This document shows positions 37,821 through 49,201 of a stretch of DNA of 64,000 nucleotides, piece by piece (position 1 is the stretch's first letter; every line of letters begins with the position of its first letter). The DNA is taken from positions 780,975-844,974 of the forward strand of contig OY365808.1 of the NCBI GenBank assembly GCA_959347315.1, given 5' to 3'. The notes beneath the pieces are model-generated. The model did no database searches and had not been told where the DNA came from. It saw only the letters and a program-made list of their open reading frames with translations. The position numbers and the translations under genes were made by a program. Origin of the DNA: Bimastos eiseni (taxonomy: Eukaryota; Annelida; Clitellata; Crassiclitellata; Lumbricidae).

Positions 37821-39521
37821 TTAAGGAGCATTCGAGGGCTTCATACAGTTACCATCCGGATACACTTTCTTGAATGCACGAACTACATCGGGGTCGATGA
37901 GTTTGACCCCGTCAACCTGATTTCCAAGAGTCACCCAGTTCGGCTGGATGTTATGAGGACGACCGAATAGTTCAATTTTTCGAGTGCCCGGCGAAAGTCG
38001 TTCGATGATTCCGTAGATTTCGTCCGGCTTATGACTTGTGGCTCGAACCTCGGCCACAATGACGTCGCAGTCGAGGCCGCGGTTGATGTTTTTGAGGTTG
38101 CCCTTGGAGCCAACGAGGCAATGTTCCTTGCCGTGGTTGAGCCAGTGGCCTGTGCGTCCTGTACGGATGATTCGCTGAAGTTGGTTCGTTTTTACCCAGA
38201 TGAGTTCGTCGACACGCTGGTAGCCCCATAGACCGAGGCACTCGCGGCCCAGTTCCATGGCCCGCCCGGTGACCCACAGGAATATGAACCCGTCGTCCTG
38301 GAGCACGGGGATGCTCAGCTTCCTCATCTCGTCGTCAGACATCGTCCCGTACGGCAGCTCCATGTGGATGTCCCACGGCGGGTCTGCCATCACCACCGCA
38401 AACTTACCCAGCACGGACATGTTGAACATGCGCAGGTCGCACTGGACCCACTGGGGAGGGAAGAGGGTGGTCTGACCATCGGTGGCATTCTTTTTCACAG
38501 AGACCGCGCTGTCTGGTCTGACCTTCGGGTGGTTCTGTGGATAATCGATCTGGTAGTGTACGTACTTGCACGTGTCCATGTGGAAACAGGTGTTGAGGAA
38601 GGAACAGTCGCCGAGACTTTCGTCCGTATGCTTGTGAATGATCTTCTTGAAATGGAGCTTATCGCACGTCTGGTAGAGAGTGTTGCTCCGGTAGCACTCA
38701 TCCTTCGTGCCATAGTTGCAGAACTCCTGCACCTGCGCTCCGCCCTGCGAGCGAAACTTCTCCGCGAGCAGCTGCTCCTTGGCGGTCGGAGTGCCTAGCA
38801 GCTGCAGGATCTCCTCCGATAGTTTCTTGTTCTCCCGTTCCCTCGCCGACTGCATTCCGAGCAGACTCTCGATGGTGTGGTCGCTCTTCCCGTCCGCTTT
38901 CCTGGTCTTTCCAGGCGACTTAACCGCGGCATCATCAGTCGATCCATCCTTATCCCTTTTCCTTTTCAGTGTCCTATCGACCTCCCGGATTCCTTCCAGT
39001 TCGCATAGAGATGTCAGTTTACCGTGATCGATCGTTTCAATCATGACACTACCACCATTCCCCTGTGTCGCATTTAAAGTGAGCAATGTTTGCGCAGTAT
39101 ACTTCTGAACAAGATCTTCAATGATGCAAAATGGAATATCCTTCTCAAAACTTCTCACAGTCGCCTGGTATAAGGAATTCAACTCTAGCGGCAGATTCAG
39201 ACTTATATCCGTCAACTGTCGCAACAACATCTTCTCGACCTCTGCGACGAACTCCACCGAGAGTTTGACGGCATCCGCAGGTTTCACGTCCTCCGACTTT
39301 ACCTGGTGAGGAGTGGAGGTCAGAGTTGAGTTCAACGATGACACTGGGGTCGCGGCAGAGTTCTGGACTGCGTCCAGACCAGGTTCTGCTTTAACTGCAG
39401 AAGGAGTGCCGATGATTTCGTCGACTGCTTCCTGGCGCTCCTTCTTCCTGCGTGCGAGTTTTTCGCGTAGATTTGTCTGCTTGCTTTTCAGCGCTTGAAT
39501 GTCGCTCCAAGTGTCGGACAT
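37821..39521 (-). CDS. METTL3: METTL3, N6-adenosine methyltransferase catalytic subunit (566 aa, single coding exon)
   Basis: METTL3 transfers a methyl group from SAM to adenosine N6 in mRNA and works as a heterodimer with METTL14 in the nucleus. The frame is one uninterrupted 566-codon ORF (human is 580 aa). The N-terminus (MSDTWSDIQALK) is the family leader helix. A lysine/arginine-rich nuclear-localisation-type stretch (TLKRKRDK) follows near 200. A Cys/His-rich zinc-finger pair lies at roughly 260-335 (CNYGTKDEC..., CSFLNTCFHMDTC). The MT-A70 domain has the catalytic DPPW at 380-383. It ends with the conserved GNQVDG...LIDPDVV...YPDG. All key residues are present, so it should be active. 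No intron interrupts the coding region. On the minus strand CTAACTGTTGCAG ends 16 nt before the ATG and could be an acceptor for a 5'UTR intron. The gene lies tail-to-tail with the PLAT gene. Confidence 0.98.
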   Translation of the reverse strand: MSDTWSDIQALKSKQTNLREKLARRKKERQEAVDEIIGTPSAVKAEPGLDAVQNSAATPVSSLNSTLTSTPHQVKSEDVKPADAVKLSVEFVAEVEKMLLRQLTDISLNLPLELNSLYQATVRSFEKDIPFCIIEDLVQKYTAQTLLTLNATQGNGGSVMIETIDHGKLTSLCELEGIREVDRTLKRKRDKDGSTDDAAVKSPGKTRKADGKSDHTIESLLGMQSARERENKKLSEEILQLLGTPTAKEQLLAEKFRSQGGAQVQEFCNYGTKDECYRSNTLYQTCDKLHFKKIIHKHTDESLGDCSFLNTCFHMDTCKYVHYQIDYPQNHPKVRPDSAVSVKKNATDGQTTLFPPQWVQCDLRMFNMSVLGKFAVVMADPPWDIHMELPYGTMSDDEMRKLSIPVLQDDGFIFLWVTGRAMELGRECLGLWGYQRVDELIWVKTNQLQRIIRTGRTGHWLNHGKEHCLVGSKGNLKNINRGLDCDVIVAEVRATSHKPDEIYGIIERLSPGTRKIELFGRPHNIQPNWVTLGNQVDGVKLIDPDVVRAFKKVYPDGNCMKPSNAP

Positions 39522-39540
39522 CTTGAGAGGATGACTTCTG

Positions 39541-40100
39541 CAACAGTTAGGCTTTGTTTAGATTGTAATGTACGTATGTATGTATGTAATCGAATATAAT
39601 ATGGGGTATTTTATGTATGTTAGTAATTGAACAAATTACACAATGTTAAGTAGACAAATATATTTAATCTACATGTACTTGACAGTTGACACATAGACTG
39701 GTATAGCTATTGAACCTATTCTCATAATCATGAAATCCAATTTTATAGAACACCACTTGAAAGTCAAGCACAGGGCACTAGACTTTTCACAAGCGCTGCA
39801 TCAAGTCAGATGGGTTGTTAAGAGATGTGAAATAGATATCCAAATTCCTGTGACAGAGAGAGGAAGCAAATCAATTTTTGGGCATCCGTATTGAAACTAG
39901 CATATGCAATGCAAATCTCTGAAATAACTGAGCGTCACAGTAAACCACGGTCTTAAACGAGGACTTAATACTGAATAGCTCTATCCAAACAAATGGAAGG
40001 GACCAAATAAAATCGAACAGTCTAAATTGTTGGTAAAGAAAACATTTAAGGTCCCACAGCAAAACGCATGCGGAGACAACGCCTGTACACAATAAGGAAA
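39541..40100. other. Upstream region of METTL3
   Basis: AT-rich, and expected to hold the METTL3 promoter or 5'UTR intron (read on the minus strand). A TATG(T/A) tetramer run lies at about 39568-39588. No specific promoter element is convincing. Confidence 0.4.
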
Positions 40101-40474
40101 GCGTGGAGTTTCTGCGGCCGAGAATTCGGCATAAAAACGCACCTAACCCTAACCGACCCTCACCACGCGCTAAATTTTGTGTGGGTTCGGCCGTAGAAGT
40201 AGAATTTTCGTTGTATGTTTGGCCCGAATGTCTATCCCTAAAGAAAATGGATAAATCTTCTGCGGCCAAACCCATACAAAATTTAGAACGTGAAGACCTC
40301 TGCGCATGCGCTACCATTAGCGCATGCACACTGTTAAAGGTTAGGGTTAGGTTAGGCACAGTGAGGGTCGTTTAGGGTCAGGGTTAGTGTAATTTTTAGA
40401 CACAAATAATTTTTGGCTGCAGAAGTAAATTTTTTACGTTTTTATGTCGAATTTTCGGCCGCAGAAGTCCACGC
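40101..40474. mobile_element. MITE with ~31-bp TIRs (TTCTGCGGCCGAA family)
   Basis: The left arm (40109-40139, TTTCTGCGGCCGAGAATTCG...) pairs with the right arm (40437-40467) at 28 of 31 positions. The pairing extends outward through GCGTGGA/TCCACGC with one indel. Inside are telomere-like pieces (CCTAACCCTAACC, GGTTAGGGTTAGG) and AGTGAGGGTCGTTTAGGGTC, which links it to the minisatellite at 57572-57770. Confidence 0.7.
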
Positions 40475-40968
40475 ACAGAAAACATCTAGTGAAAGCATAG
40501 GCCCAAATAAATCAAGAAAAATTTGACCTTTGATTAAAGCTGTAATTTTGAATTATACTTCTCTTGGTAATACTGAAGCCCTTTTTGCTGTGTATGTCTT
40601 ACAAATGAGGAAAATGTATGTTTTCTGAGTTTTTCTGAATTTAGCAATAATTTCAAATGCAATCATAAGCACAGAGTAGATATTCTGGAATCAGCACGTC
40701 AATGAATGACGTAATGTTGCAAACGACTACAGCATTAAAATAAGTAATAAATCGTCGAAAGTTTCTCAACGCCTACAAGAGCCACGGCATGGAAAGTTTT
40801 AGAGATCAGTCTACATTGTAACTACCGGCGCTATTTCAGATCAAGTCCGCGATTATAGCAGCCAGTTTTCTCTTTTTGTTCCGGTGTCTTGTCAAATTCC
40901 GGGAGGAAACCAAAGAGATTGGTGTTACTTCGGTAGTTGGTCGGTGATAATGGTGGTCGTGTGGTCTC

Positions 40969-41125
40969 ATTTTTAACAGAAACGCAAACAGAGTCGGAAA
41001 CTTAGGGCAGTAGGGGATGCCCCCTCCAAAATTGTAGGTGATGGAGATGGAGCTGCTTATATGATTTATATCCTCCCAAATATTTCACAAGTATTCTAAA
41101 TGTCTACAATGTTTTCCACTGCTCA
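40969..41125 (+). repeat. 157-bp direct repeat, copy 1
   Basis: Matches 41807-41963 with five mismatches over 157 bp and no gaps (about 97%). A diverged relative (GTGGAGATGGAGCTGTTTAAA...) lies near 51580-51780, so this is part of a dispersed family. Confidence 0.85.
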
Positions 41126-41806
41126 TCCTGTTTGCTGTATCTAGGCTACATGTATGATGTAGGCCTAAGCCTTGGGATTGAATTTTTATCCCAAGCTCTT
41201 TCCTCAAACCAAATTATTTCGACCTGTCCGCCAAAACACTGGATCAAGCCTCCGCTTATGACACGGCAGAGCCTAGATGGAATGGCTTGAAGAGTTCGGT
41301 TTCAGCCGTTAGTGTAAAGTGGCGAAGAGACTAGGCGAGCGATTAATCGCTCTCGCCGTCCTTTGCCATGAGAGAGCGACCAAGGAGAGCGAACCATGGC
41401 CGAAGGCCTTCCGCTGCTCACCCATCTCTTCTTTGTATCGTCACGTTTCCGATCAATACGTGTAAAGCTAGAGTCGTCGTTGGGCGGCGTGTCTTGCCTA
41501 GAGGGGACTGCGCAGGCGCTGTGGATGGGCGCACTGGTTGGGTGAGAAAGAGGAGGGGCGGCGAGTGAGAGATGGGAAGGGTGATGGGAGGGGAGGAATG
41601 GGGTATTGAAGAGAGGGAGGAATTGGATGCGTGGGAGAGGCGAGAAGTAGTACCAAGCGTCAAGCCACAACCACGGCACGCATGCATGAAGGACGATGCA
41701 ACTAAATCGCACCGAACCAAGTAAGAAGCACTCACAATCAATGACTACGGTAAATTAAGCGCCATCGCTGAATCAAACAAATAAATAAAATTACAAAAAC
41801 ACGCAA

Positions 41807-41963
41807 ATTTTTAACAGAAATGCAAACAGAGTCGGAAACTTAGGGCAGTAGGGGACGCCCCCTCAAAAATTGTAGGTGATGGAGATGGAGCTGTTTATAT
41901 AATTTATATCCTCCCAAATATTTCACAAGTATTCTAAATGTCTACAATGTTTTCCACTGCTCA
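41807..41963 (+). repeat. 157-bp direct repeat, copy 2
   Basis: Partner of 40969-41125, in the same orientation. The 681-bp spacer has no coding capacity and includes a GA-rich patch (41540-41640). The pair could be a local duplication or terminal direct repeats of a miniature element. Confidence 0.85.
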
Positions 41964-41989
41964 ACCTTGGGTATTCATTCATTCATTCG

Positions 41990-42760
41990 TTGCTAAGATT
42001 TATATAGCGCCCCTTCAAAGTTACTACTAAGGAGCTATCCCGGCCCCAGCACGTCTGAAAAGAACAGTTTTGAGGTGAGTATATAAAGACCCTGGGGAAA
42101 GATAAACGTTTTGTACCAAGTGCAACGTTCTACTTTATCAAGTACGCCTGGGTAGCAGATATCATGGTTGGAAGCACTGCTAAAGAGGACTCTAGGCTTT
42201 CCACACCGCTGTAATGGATCGAAGAGATGCCCCACACTCCAGGGGGCGTTGCAAGTCTGTTTGAGAGGCTTTTAAATGCACTCTAAGGTTCCAGAAACAT
42301 TATCGACTCTGAAGGATGCGACATCTCGCGGATCGTTCGACAACTTGACGCATCTGATTCTTCTGCGCTTCCCGATAAGCTGGGACCTTGCGCTTAGCCG
42401 TCGAGTGGCGCTTTAGAAGTCTGGATTATGCCACTTGGACAGAGGCGAATTATGTTGTTGATTGGTCTGTCAGTTTTCGATGACGTCTCGATCGTGCGTG
42501 CAAGGGGGGGGGCGACTCCTCCCATCAAGGTAAAAGGATTGCCACCCCGTGGCCTGTTCGTCTGAGTGCGCTATAGAAGCACAGACATCTAGGAAAGGAA
42601 GGAGTGCCTGCTAGGAGGACTATTGTTTTAAGTTCAATTGGAGCTGGAAGTGTAGAGGCGCTATATGATTCAATGTTGGAGAAGAATTGCGCTGTTTGCA
42701 TATTATTCGTCTGGATGACTCGTTGGTCAGCAAACGACGTCTTCAAATCGGTATGCTATA
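41990..42760 (-). mobile_element. LINE/SINE-tail repeats
   Basis: Starts with TTTATATAGCGCCCCTTCAA (42000-42019), the plus-strand image of the shared GGCGCTATATAAA tail, followed by a body with no intact frame. A second GTGGCGCTTTAGAAG-type tail is near 42410 and GAGGCGCTATATGATTC near 42656. Confidence 0.5.
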
Positions 42761-42949
42761 TATAGTTATAACAGAATAATCTGACTTTGACCTGACCTAA
42801 TGTGATCTGACCTTACCCTAATTGACTTAACGAGCATACATGTATATAGAACTAGTTGACTGCAGGGTTAGTTAACTTGCTATTGAAGCAAGCTACAGTA
42901 ACTAGCTTTTATAGACGTTGTAAACGTTCTTGTTGATCAACGTTGTGGC

Positions 42950-43315
42950 CTAATTCAATTTAATTCATTTCAGATCAATTCAATTGAATTTAATTCAATA
43001 CGTTTTACTTCAATGCAATTCCCTTCAATATAATTCACTTTAGGCCTACTTCAATTTACCGCAATTCCCTTCAATTTAATTTACCTGAATTCAATTCATG
43101 CGAATTCACCTCAGCTCAATTCGCTTCGATGCAATTCAATTCACTTAAATTAAATAATTTTACTTAAATTCACAGCAATTCATTTCAATCCAATTCCCTT
43201 CAATTCAATTTACATGAATTCAATTCACATGAATTCACCTCAACTCAATTCACTTCGATTCAATTCGCTTCAATTCACTTCACTCCGATTCAATTCATTT
43301 AAAATACAACGAATT
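42950..43315. repeat. Degenerate TTCAATTCAATT / TTCAATTCACTTC tandem region
   Basis: About 365 bp made of 5- to 20-bp variants of TTCAATTC(A). It is a decayed microsatellite or minisatellite. Its open frame (43214-43519) is not a gene. Confidence 0.8.
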
Positions 43316-43544
43316 CATTTGGCCACCCGCCCTAAACTTCAACCATCCCAGCTTTCCCCAGCCTTCCAATCAGTCCCCATCCTCAACGAAATCCTCGCCA
43401 GAATCTCCTCTGCCTTCTCCTCTCCTCTCCTCTGGTGTCTCTGGCAACCGAGCTGGGATCTTCACATGCCACCTCTGATACGACGTAACGCTCGTGAATA
43501 CGCTGGTGCCCGCGCTTAGTCTTCGAGTAGCGCTTTATCATATC

Positions 43545-43870
43545 GTATCTTTAGATTTATATAGCGCGTCTCAAAGAATAACTATTCAGAGGCTCAATCA
43601 CTTGGGGAAACAGAAACGTCTTTAAAGAGCGAGAAGCCGATGTGAAACCAGTCATTAGTTTAGCGGAGTTTAATTAGCCATTAGTAATGGAGGAATAGGG
43701 TCATTCCAGGTAGATGGACCCACAACAGCAAACGCCCAGTGTTGGGCCAAGCACGCAGTCTTAGTGCAATTAACAAAATGACCAAGACGATCAACAGAGC
43801 GCATGGAACGAGAGTATACGGCCCAATTTCATAGACATTGGTTTTATATAGGCCTGCTTTAAACACGGCT
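43545..43870 (-). mobile_element. LINE-tail repeat
   Basis: Shows TTTATATAGCGCGTCTCAAA, GAATAACTATTCAGAGG, GTCATTAGTTTAG, TGGAGGAATAGGGTCATTCC and CAACAGCAAACGCCCAGTG in the order of the family copies at 10616 and 57380. Confidence 0.6.
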
Positions 43871-44516
43871 ACGATGATTATGCGTGAATAATCACCAGTG
43901 ACCTTGACTAAGCCAGTCTCCCTGAATTGGCTTATAAGATTTACAGTAATATTCGTGAAGAGATATACTGCATCCGGTTGAGGGTATAATAGGTTAGAGC
44001 AGAAGATCGAGCAACCGTTGTAGTGGATGCGTCATTCAATGGTTGAACGCCTTCGCTTTAGGTTCGCTGCATCCATTGCCAGTTACAACAGAATCAGACA
44101 TCAGTCAGATGGAATCATATTCAAAGGAGCATAGAGGCCCCGTTCTTACACTAGCGGCATTGCTGGCCAATAACTGTGGCGGACAGGCCAAAAGGCTTAA
44201 ACGAATGACTTATTTAAATAATCGGCTCGCCATAGCACTTGATTTAACGTGTATTTTCTTACAGTGCTGGTTTAGGAGGTAGGACCGATCGGCGGTTTTT
44301 AGTTCATTGCATAGCTTGCAGACGCATGAATTGGCTTGAGTATTGCCTGACATACGGTGCATCGCTATATATGTGGAGCAGTGGTTCGTACTGGTTCATA
44401 CGTAGAGTGGTTCTCGTACCGCTCCAGAGATCGTGTTGCCATATAAATACGACCTCTAGTGACAGCCGCTCTCGTGGTCAGGCCGCTGCTGCTTTTCGCT
44501 CATCTGGTGGAGTGGG

Positions 44517-44605
44517 CCTACAATCAGGACACGGTCCGTCTTGCGATCGACGGCAGAGGGGCCCTCTGCCGTCGATCGCAAGACGGACCGTGTCCTGATC
44601 GTAGG
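44517..44605. repeat. 89-nt near-perfect palindrome (44-bp arms, 1-nt centre)
   Basis: Arm 1 (44517-44560) and arm 2 (44562-44605) are reverse complements with one mismatch around a single G at 44561. The core includes GGACACGGTCCGTCTTGCG and its complement. It marks the left side of the hairpin-rich block that follows. Confidence 0.9.
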
Positions 44606-44609
44606 GGTT

Positions 44610-47400
44610 ACCAGGCTGACCGAGAAAGACCGATCGTGAGAAATGCTCACAGGTCTGGGTGCCGTTCGAGAGTGCGTAGAGACCCGATTGAGAGAAATAA
44701 ATGAATGATTGACAGTTCTGTACGGGAATACTGGGAAGATGATGATTCTGTGGGTGGCAGTGAGAAACAGAGATCGGGTAAAGCCCGAGGAACCGAACGT
44801 CTATATCGAGAGAAGCCTCTGTGGCCGTTCAGATAATATGTCGGAAAAATCCCAAGCGGAGTCGATCGAAAATAGCGAGACAGATTACGGCGGCCGTTGA
44901 GACAACATACGGGGAAAGTTCCCCAGTGAACACGTTGGTTAAAAGAGAGAGGTCCCGTGAAGCCGTTGGAAACAGACCGAGAGAGCTACCGGTGAAGCCA
45001 TTGCCACTTACTGGAAAACATAAATGCGTTTAATAAATATGGGGAGGGTGACCCCATTGGTGCGTTCGATACAGGGAAAGTTCCCTTTGGTGCCGCAAAC
45101 CTGATCCGCGAATTCTTTTCTATTTACGGTTTTCCGTAGATATCTATACTTGGCTACCTAACGTGGTCATACTTACTCCTCCCGTTTACCAGCAATCTGT
45201 TGATTTGCGTGTCTTATCGCAATGTCTTTGGTCGCGGTTTCCCCGCGTATCTTAACTAGAGGCACTAAACGTAATATCTGTACTTGCGGTGTCCCCGCAG
45301 TATGTCTTTTTTATTGTCTTACGGTCTTTCGGTAAATATTCTACTTGGCTACCTATGTCGGTCATAGTTACTCCTCTCGTTTTACCGAAGTATATTCAGT
45401 TCAATGTCTAGCTGCAATATCTTGACTCGCGGTTTCCCCGCGAGGCTTCCACTTGCGGGACTAGCCGCAGATTTTGCTTCTTGTAGATCTAACTACATAA
45501 TCTCTTTTCGGGGACTTCCTCGAAGGCTCTGTCCGTGGTTCGTTTCAGTGTATAAGAGACAGAGTTCAATTGCTTCAGAGAAAGTGATTATAATAATACA
45601 GGTCTGTGTGAAACATAGAGGTAACGTGGTGACACTTACCTCAGGTGCCTATGAGAGAATCGAGTCTGAGGACTCGGAAACGAAGTTTACGAGAGTTGGT
45701 GCATTACCGTTGGTCAGAGCTCTAGGTGACGAGTACAAAAATATGATCCTACGATGGGAGAAAAAAACGCAGTCCATGAGAGTTACAGACAGGTGAGAGT
45801 CTGGGTGATCGGATACTAAAGTATATAACAGATGAAAGCAGGACGTGAAATATACCTGTTGGCTACCTAGTTCGGTCATAGCTACTCCTGCCAGTTTCCA
45901 ACAGGTTGTCAGAGACGTAAAAATTCGAGTGTCCGTTGGCACGTACGGGGAAAGTTCCCCAGTGGATACGTTCCATAAAATACGGGGAAGGTGATCCCAG
46001 TTGATACGATAGATAAGATACGGTGAGGGTTATCTCGTTGATGCGTTCGACGATTACAAGAAACGGTCGTGACTGGTGCCGAAGACCTCAATAATTGCGG
46101 GTGTTTCCGCATATCCTTTTCTCTTTACAGTTTCGTTGATATATGTGCATGGCTATCTAACGTGGTCATAGTTACTCTCGGCCTTTTCCGGCAGCACTTG
46201 GGTTGTCGGAGACCGTGGAAGTTCGGGTAGCCGAGATCGTAAACATTCGGGTGGCCGTGATAGATACAGACTGGGTAAGTCCCAGGATTAGCGACCGCAT
46301 ATAGTAAGAGAGGCCCGGGAGCCGAGAGCGGTACAGACAGTGACAGAGTTCGGGTGGCCGTTCGATAGAAATCCCGGGAAATTCCCGAAGGACCCGCTGG
46401 AATTACACGTGGAGGGTGAACATGTTAGAAGAGCACGTTACAGACAAGAAAAAACACTGGTGCCGATTGATACCTTCAGGTTACAAGTCAAATAACTCTT
46501 CTTGATGGTTTTATGGTCTTTCGATAAGTACTCTTGTTTGTTACCTACGTTGGTCATAGTTACTCCTCCCGGTTTCCCGAGTATCAAAATATATTACGGT
46601 GTTGGCGGACAATTGCCAACGTAGAGGACGGTCAATCGTGTGCATGAAAACTTATGCGTGTGAGGCCGGTATGCCGCACACGGAAATTGACCAAGAGGCA
46701 CGTGATAGTCTGGGTAGTCGGAGACCCAGGTTAAAGATAACAAGTAGACCAGTAGACGAAGAATTGATCGATGCGTAAATATTACTGTTGGCTACTTACG
46801 CTGGTCATAGATACTCCTCCCGTTTTCCCGAAGTGTATCTACTTGCGTGTCTGATCGAAGTGATCGATACGAGTACGTTTGGGTAATCGGATACCCAGGT
46901 GAATACAGGGTTGCTTGTCGTGACACACAGTTCTGAGAACTGACTGAAGTGCGAGGTTGGGCCCCCTCGTGCGTAGGTCGGATCGAAGATATGTGTGTAG
47001 ATAGCGAAGGTAATAGAAGGAAGACCTTCACTATCAAGAGTCCGTGAATACCATGCCAGTGTCATTTTTATCGAAGCAGATTATATCAGTGTTGGTGGGT
47101 AACTGCCAATACAGAGGACGGGTACTTACTCCGTCAATTGTGGTGCATGATAAAACAGACGTGTGCGGCCGTTATGCCATACACGGAAATAGATCGAGAG
47201 ATACGTGTTGAGTAGAAGGCGTGATAGCTGTGTCTAGCATGATATGACGAAGAGCTGTGAGACTGGTAGTGTCTAGGACGACAGAGTTTAGAGAGTTGAG
47301 AACAGTAATGTCTAGGAGTACAAGACGCTTAATTTCTACCGATAATTGTCTAGGCAGATATGACCTAGGAACTTGTTTCAAGTATATCTGAACCTCGTAA
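44610..47400. repeat. Hairpin-rich diverged repeat block with six 28S-like motifs
   Basis: No coding region is visible. The block is built of related, diverged units. Six copies of a motif read on the minus strand as GTAACTATGAC-(6 nt)-AGGTAGCCAA occur near 45150, 45345, 45859, 46149, 46536 and 46788. From memory this resembles the conserved 28S rRNA R2-target region, one base shorter in the gap. Many short stem-loops are present: GGGGAAAGTTCCCC (44911, 45947), AGGGAAAGTTCCCT (45073), CTGGGTAAGTCCCAG (46271), CGCGGTTTCCCCGCG (45233), CTCGCGG-TTTCC-CCGCGAG (45426), TGCGGTGTCCCCGCA (45285) and GTTGGC...GCCAAC (46601). A roughly 115-bp unit at about 46600-46715 recurs at about 47090-47215. Confidence 0.7.
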
Positions 47401-47839
47401 CTTAAGAGAACGTTTGGTGTCCCTTATTGGCGATAATTTCAGAGTCACAAGATGCTGAATGATACGACGTCAGGTAGAGAAGAAGAAGAGGCTAGTAGCT
47501 TGGAAGGTATTGAAGGCGAGAAAGACTCCTGTCGGTATGATTATGAACCCTGTTTTGAGTACGGCCGTCCTCAGAACGTTGCCCATCCGGCGACCGCGGA
47601 ATAGGCAAAGTCTGACCTCGTGACTATTCGAACGGAGTTACCTTTCTTGGAGAAGAGGCCCATCCTTAATCTATACTGGTGAGAGCGATCATCCTGGTAG
47701 ATATCGAGAGCAACCATTTGGCATTGAGATTTGATAAGGAAGTGACTCGGGCGACTCCAGACGTGTCAGCAAGCTGGAGTCGACACCGTTCGTTAGCGCT
47801 AGGCAGGCGCTCGGGCGTCAGAACGCCACATAACGACGA

Positions 47840-47952
47840 CGAAGATGACGACGACAACAACAACAACAACAAAAGCAACAGCAACAGCAATAAAAGCAAT
47901 AACAACAACAACAATAACAGCAAAAGCAACAGCAATAACAACAACAACAGTG
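47840..47952. repeat. AAC/AGC trinucleotide microsatellite
   Basis: (AAC)n with AGC and AAT interruptions. It opens Asn-rich and poly-Leu frames on the two strands that are not genes. Confidence 0.9.
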
Positions 47953-48431
47953 ACCTTAAGGTTGGTTCCGCTTATACCCATCTGAGCGAACCCAATCGAT
48001 TGTTACTGATTGTAACTCAAGCAGATAAGCCTATATATATATGTTAACATTCATCTGCTGGGTGTTTCTGTCTGGACCTTGTTTGGCAAGTCCAACGCTC
48101 ACAATAATAGCTCAGCGGCATCGACTGATGTTTCGTTATCCATTAGTGAGGCTTTCTAAATGCATTATAGTGATATTAACAACACTAAGCATAGTGGTGA
48201 TACCGTGATTGCGATGACGACGACGATGACGCAAAAGACTATAATAATTGCAATAGCAAAGCAATAATTGCGTTACGTCATTCGTTTGTGCAGCCGGATC
48301 TTGCCGAGGGATTGGTCGTTCGGTCTTTCGCCGGAAAATTGTTTTAACAGCATTACATCTGACGAAAATAATAATAATAGCAGTTGTAGTAGTAGGCCTA
48401 TTAAAAGAGTTAGAATGATAATTAGGCCTAC

Positions 48432-49201
48432 CAGGCCAGGCCCTAGAGTTTTCGGGGCCCTAGGCAGCAAAACATAATGTTTATCATTCAGTAGGCCTGT
48501 ACTAAATAGAAACTATATTTAGTAAGCTAGTTAATAACAAACTGAAACATGTTTATACAGTTCTTAACTTCTTACAATCACAAGCAAATCTTGAGAGCTT
48601 TGACTGATGCAAAAGCTGTAATGAGCTCATTATAATCAAGATCGTTAGCAACATCATTCTCGATTGATAAAATAGCCAAGTTGGTGAGACGTTCCTGATG
48701 CATTGATGATCGCATATAACTTTTTAGTGGTTTTAGCTTGGAAAAACTTCTTTCACCAGAAGCAACTATTACAGGAACGGTCAGCAGTATGCGAATTAAG
48801 TGCAATGTAAGTGTTAGGAAAATCACTATGTCGATTGTCTATTTTAAGGCAATTCAAAATCAGGACAGGATGGTTGTTGGTTGCAGAAGGAATTATGGAA
48901 CTCAAAGATTGCGAAGTTAAACGGAAGCGGATAGCCGACGACAATATTATATGCATCGAAAATAAGTAAAAGTTAACTTCACATAAAACGTACACAAATG
49001 TAACCGTTATGAAGTTTATTTTATTTCACACTGTCACACAGTAAGAAGATAAGACAAGAATATCTTTATATATAAGTTTCATGTCTGTAAATAAAATTTT
49101 CCTAATAGTAGAGTAAAATGTGCTTAGTCAGCAGCGTGGGACCTCTACAGTGCGGGGCCCAAGGCGGTTGCCTCGCTCGCCTTGCTTTAAGGCCGAGCCT
49201 G
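48432..49201 (-). mobile_element. Internally deleted hAT transposon with transposase C-terminal remnant
   Basis: The element begins CAGGCCAGGCCCTAGAG (48432) and ends with the complement of CAGGCTCGGCCTTAAAG (49201); these TIRs agree at 13 of 17 positions. It is flanked by the perfect 8-bp direct repeat AGGCCTAC (48424-48431 and 49202-49209), the target-duplication length of hAT elements. The minus frame at 48578-48826 reads LLTVPVIVASGERSFSKLKP...MRSSMHQERLTNLAILSIEND, the hAT C-terminal dimerisation domain. The rest of the transposase is missing, so the element is non-autonomous. Confidence 0.9.

Noticed and set aside
40320..40390. Interstitial telomere (TTAGGG) array
   Set aside because: Only two or three imperfect TTAGGG words, and they belong to the interior of a MITE.
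45140..46820. Genuine 28S rRNA gene fragment or R2 insertion
   Set aside because: Only about 30 nt per copy resembles 28S, it is repeated six times in 1.7 kb, and flanking sequence does not follow 28S. No R2 reverse-transcriptase frame is present.
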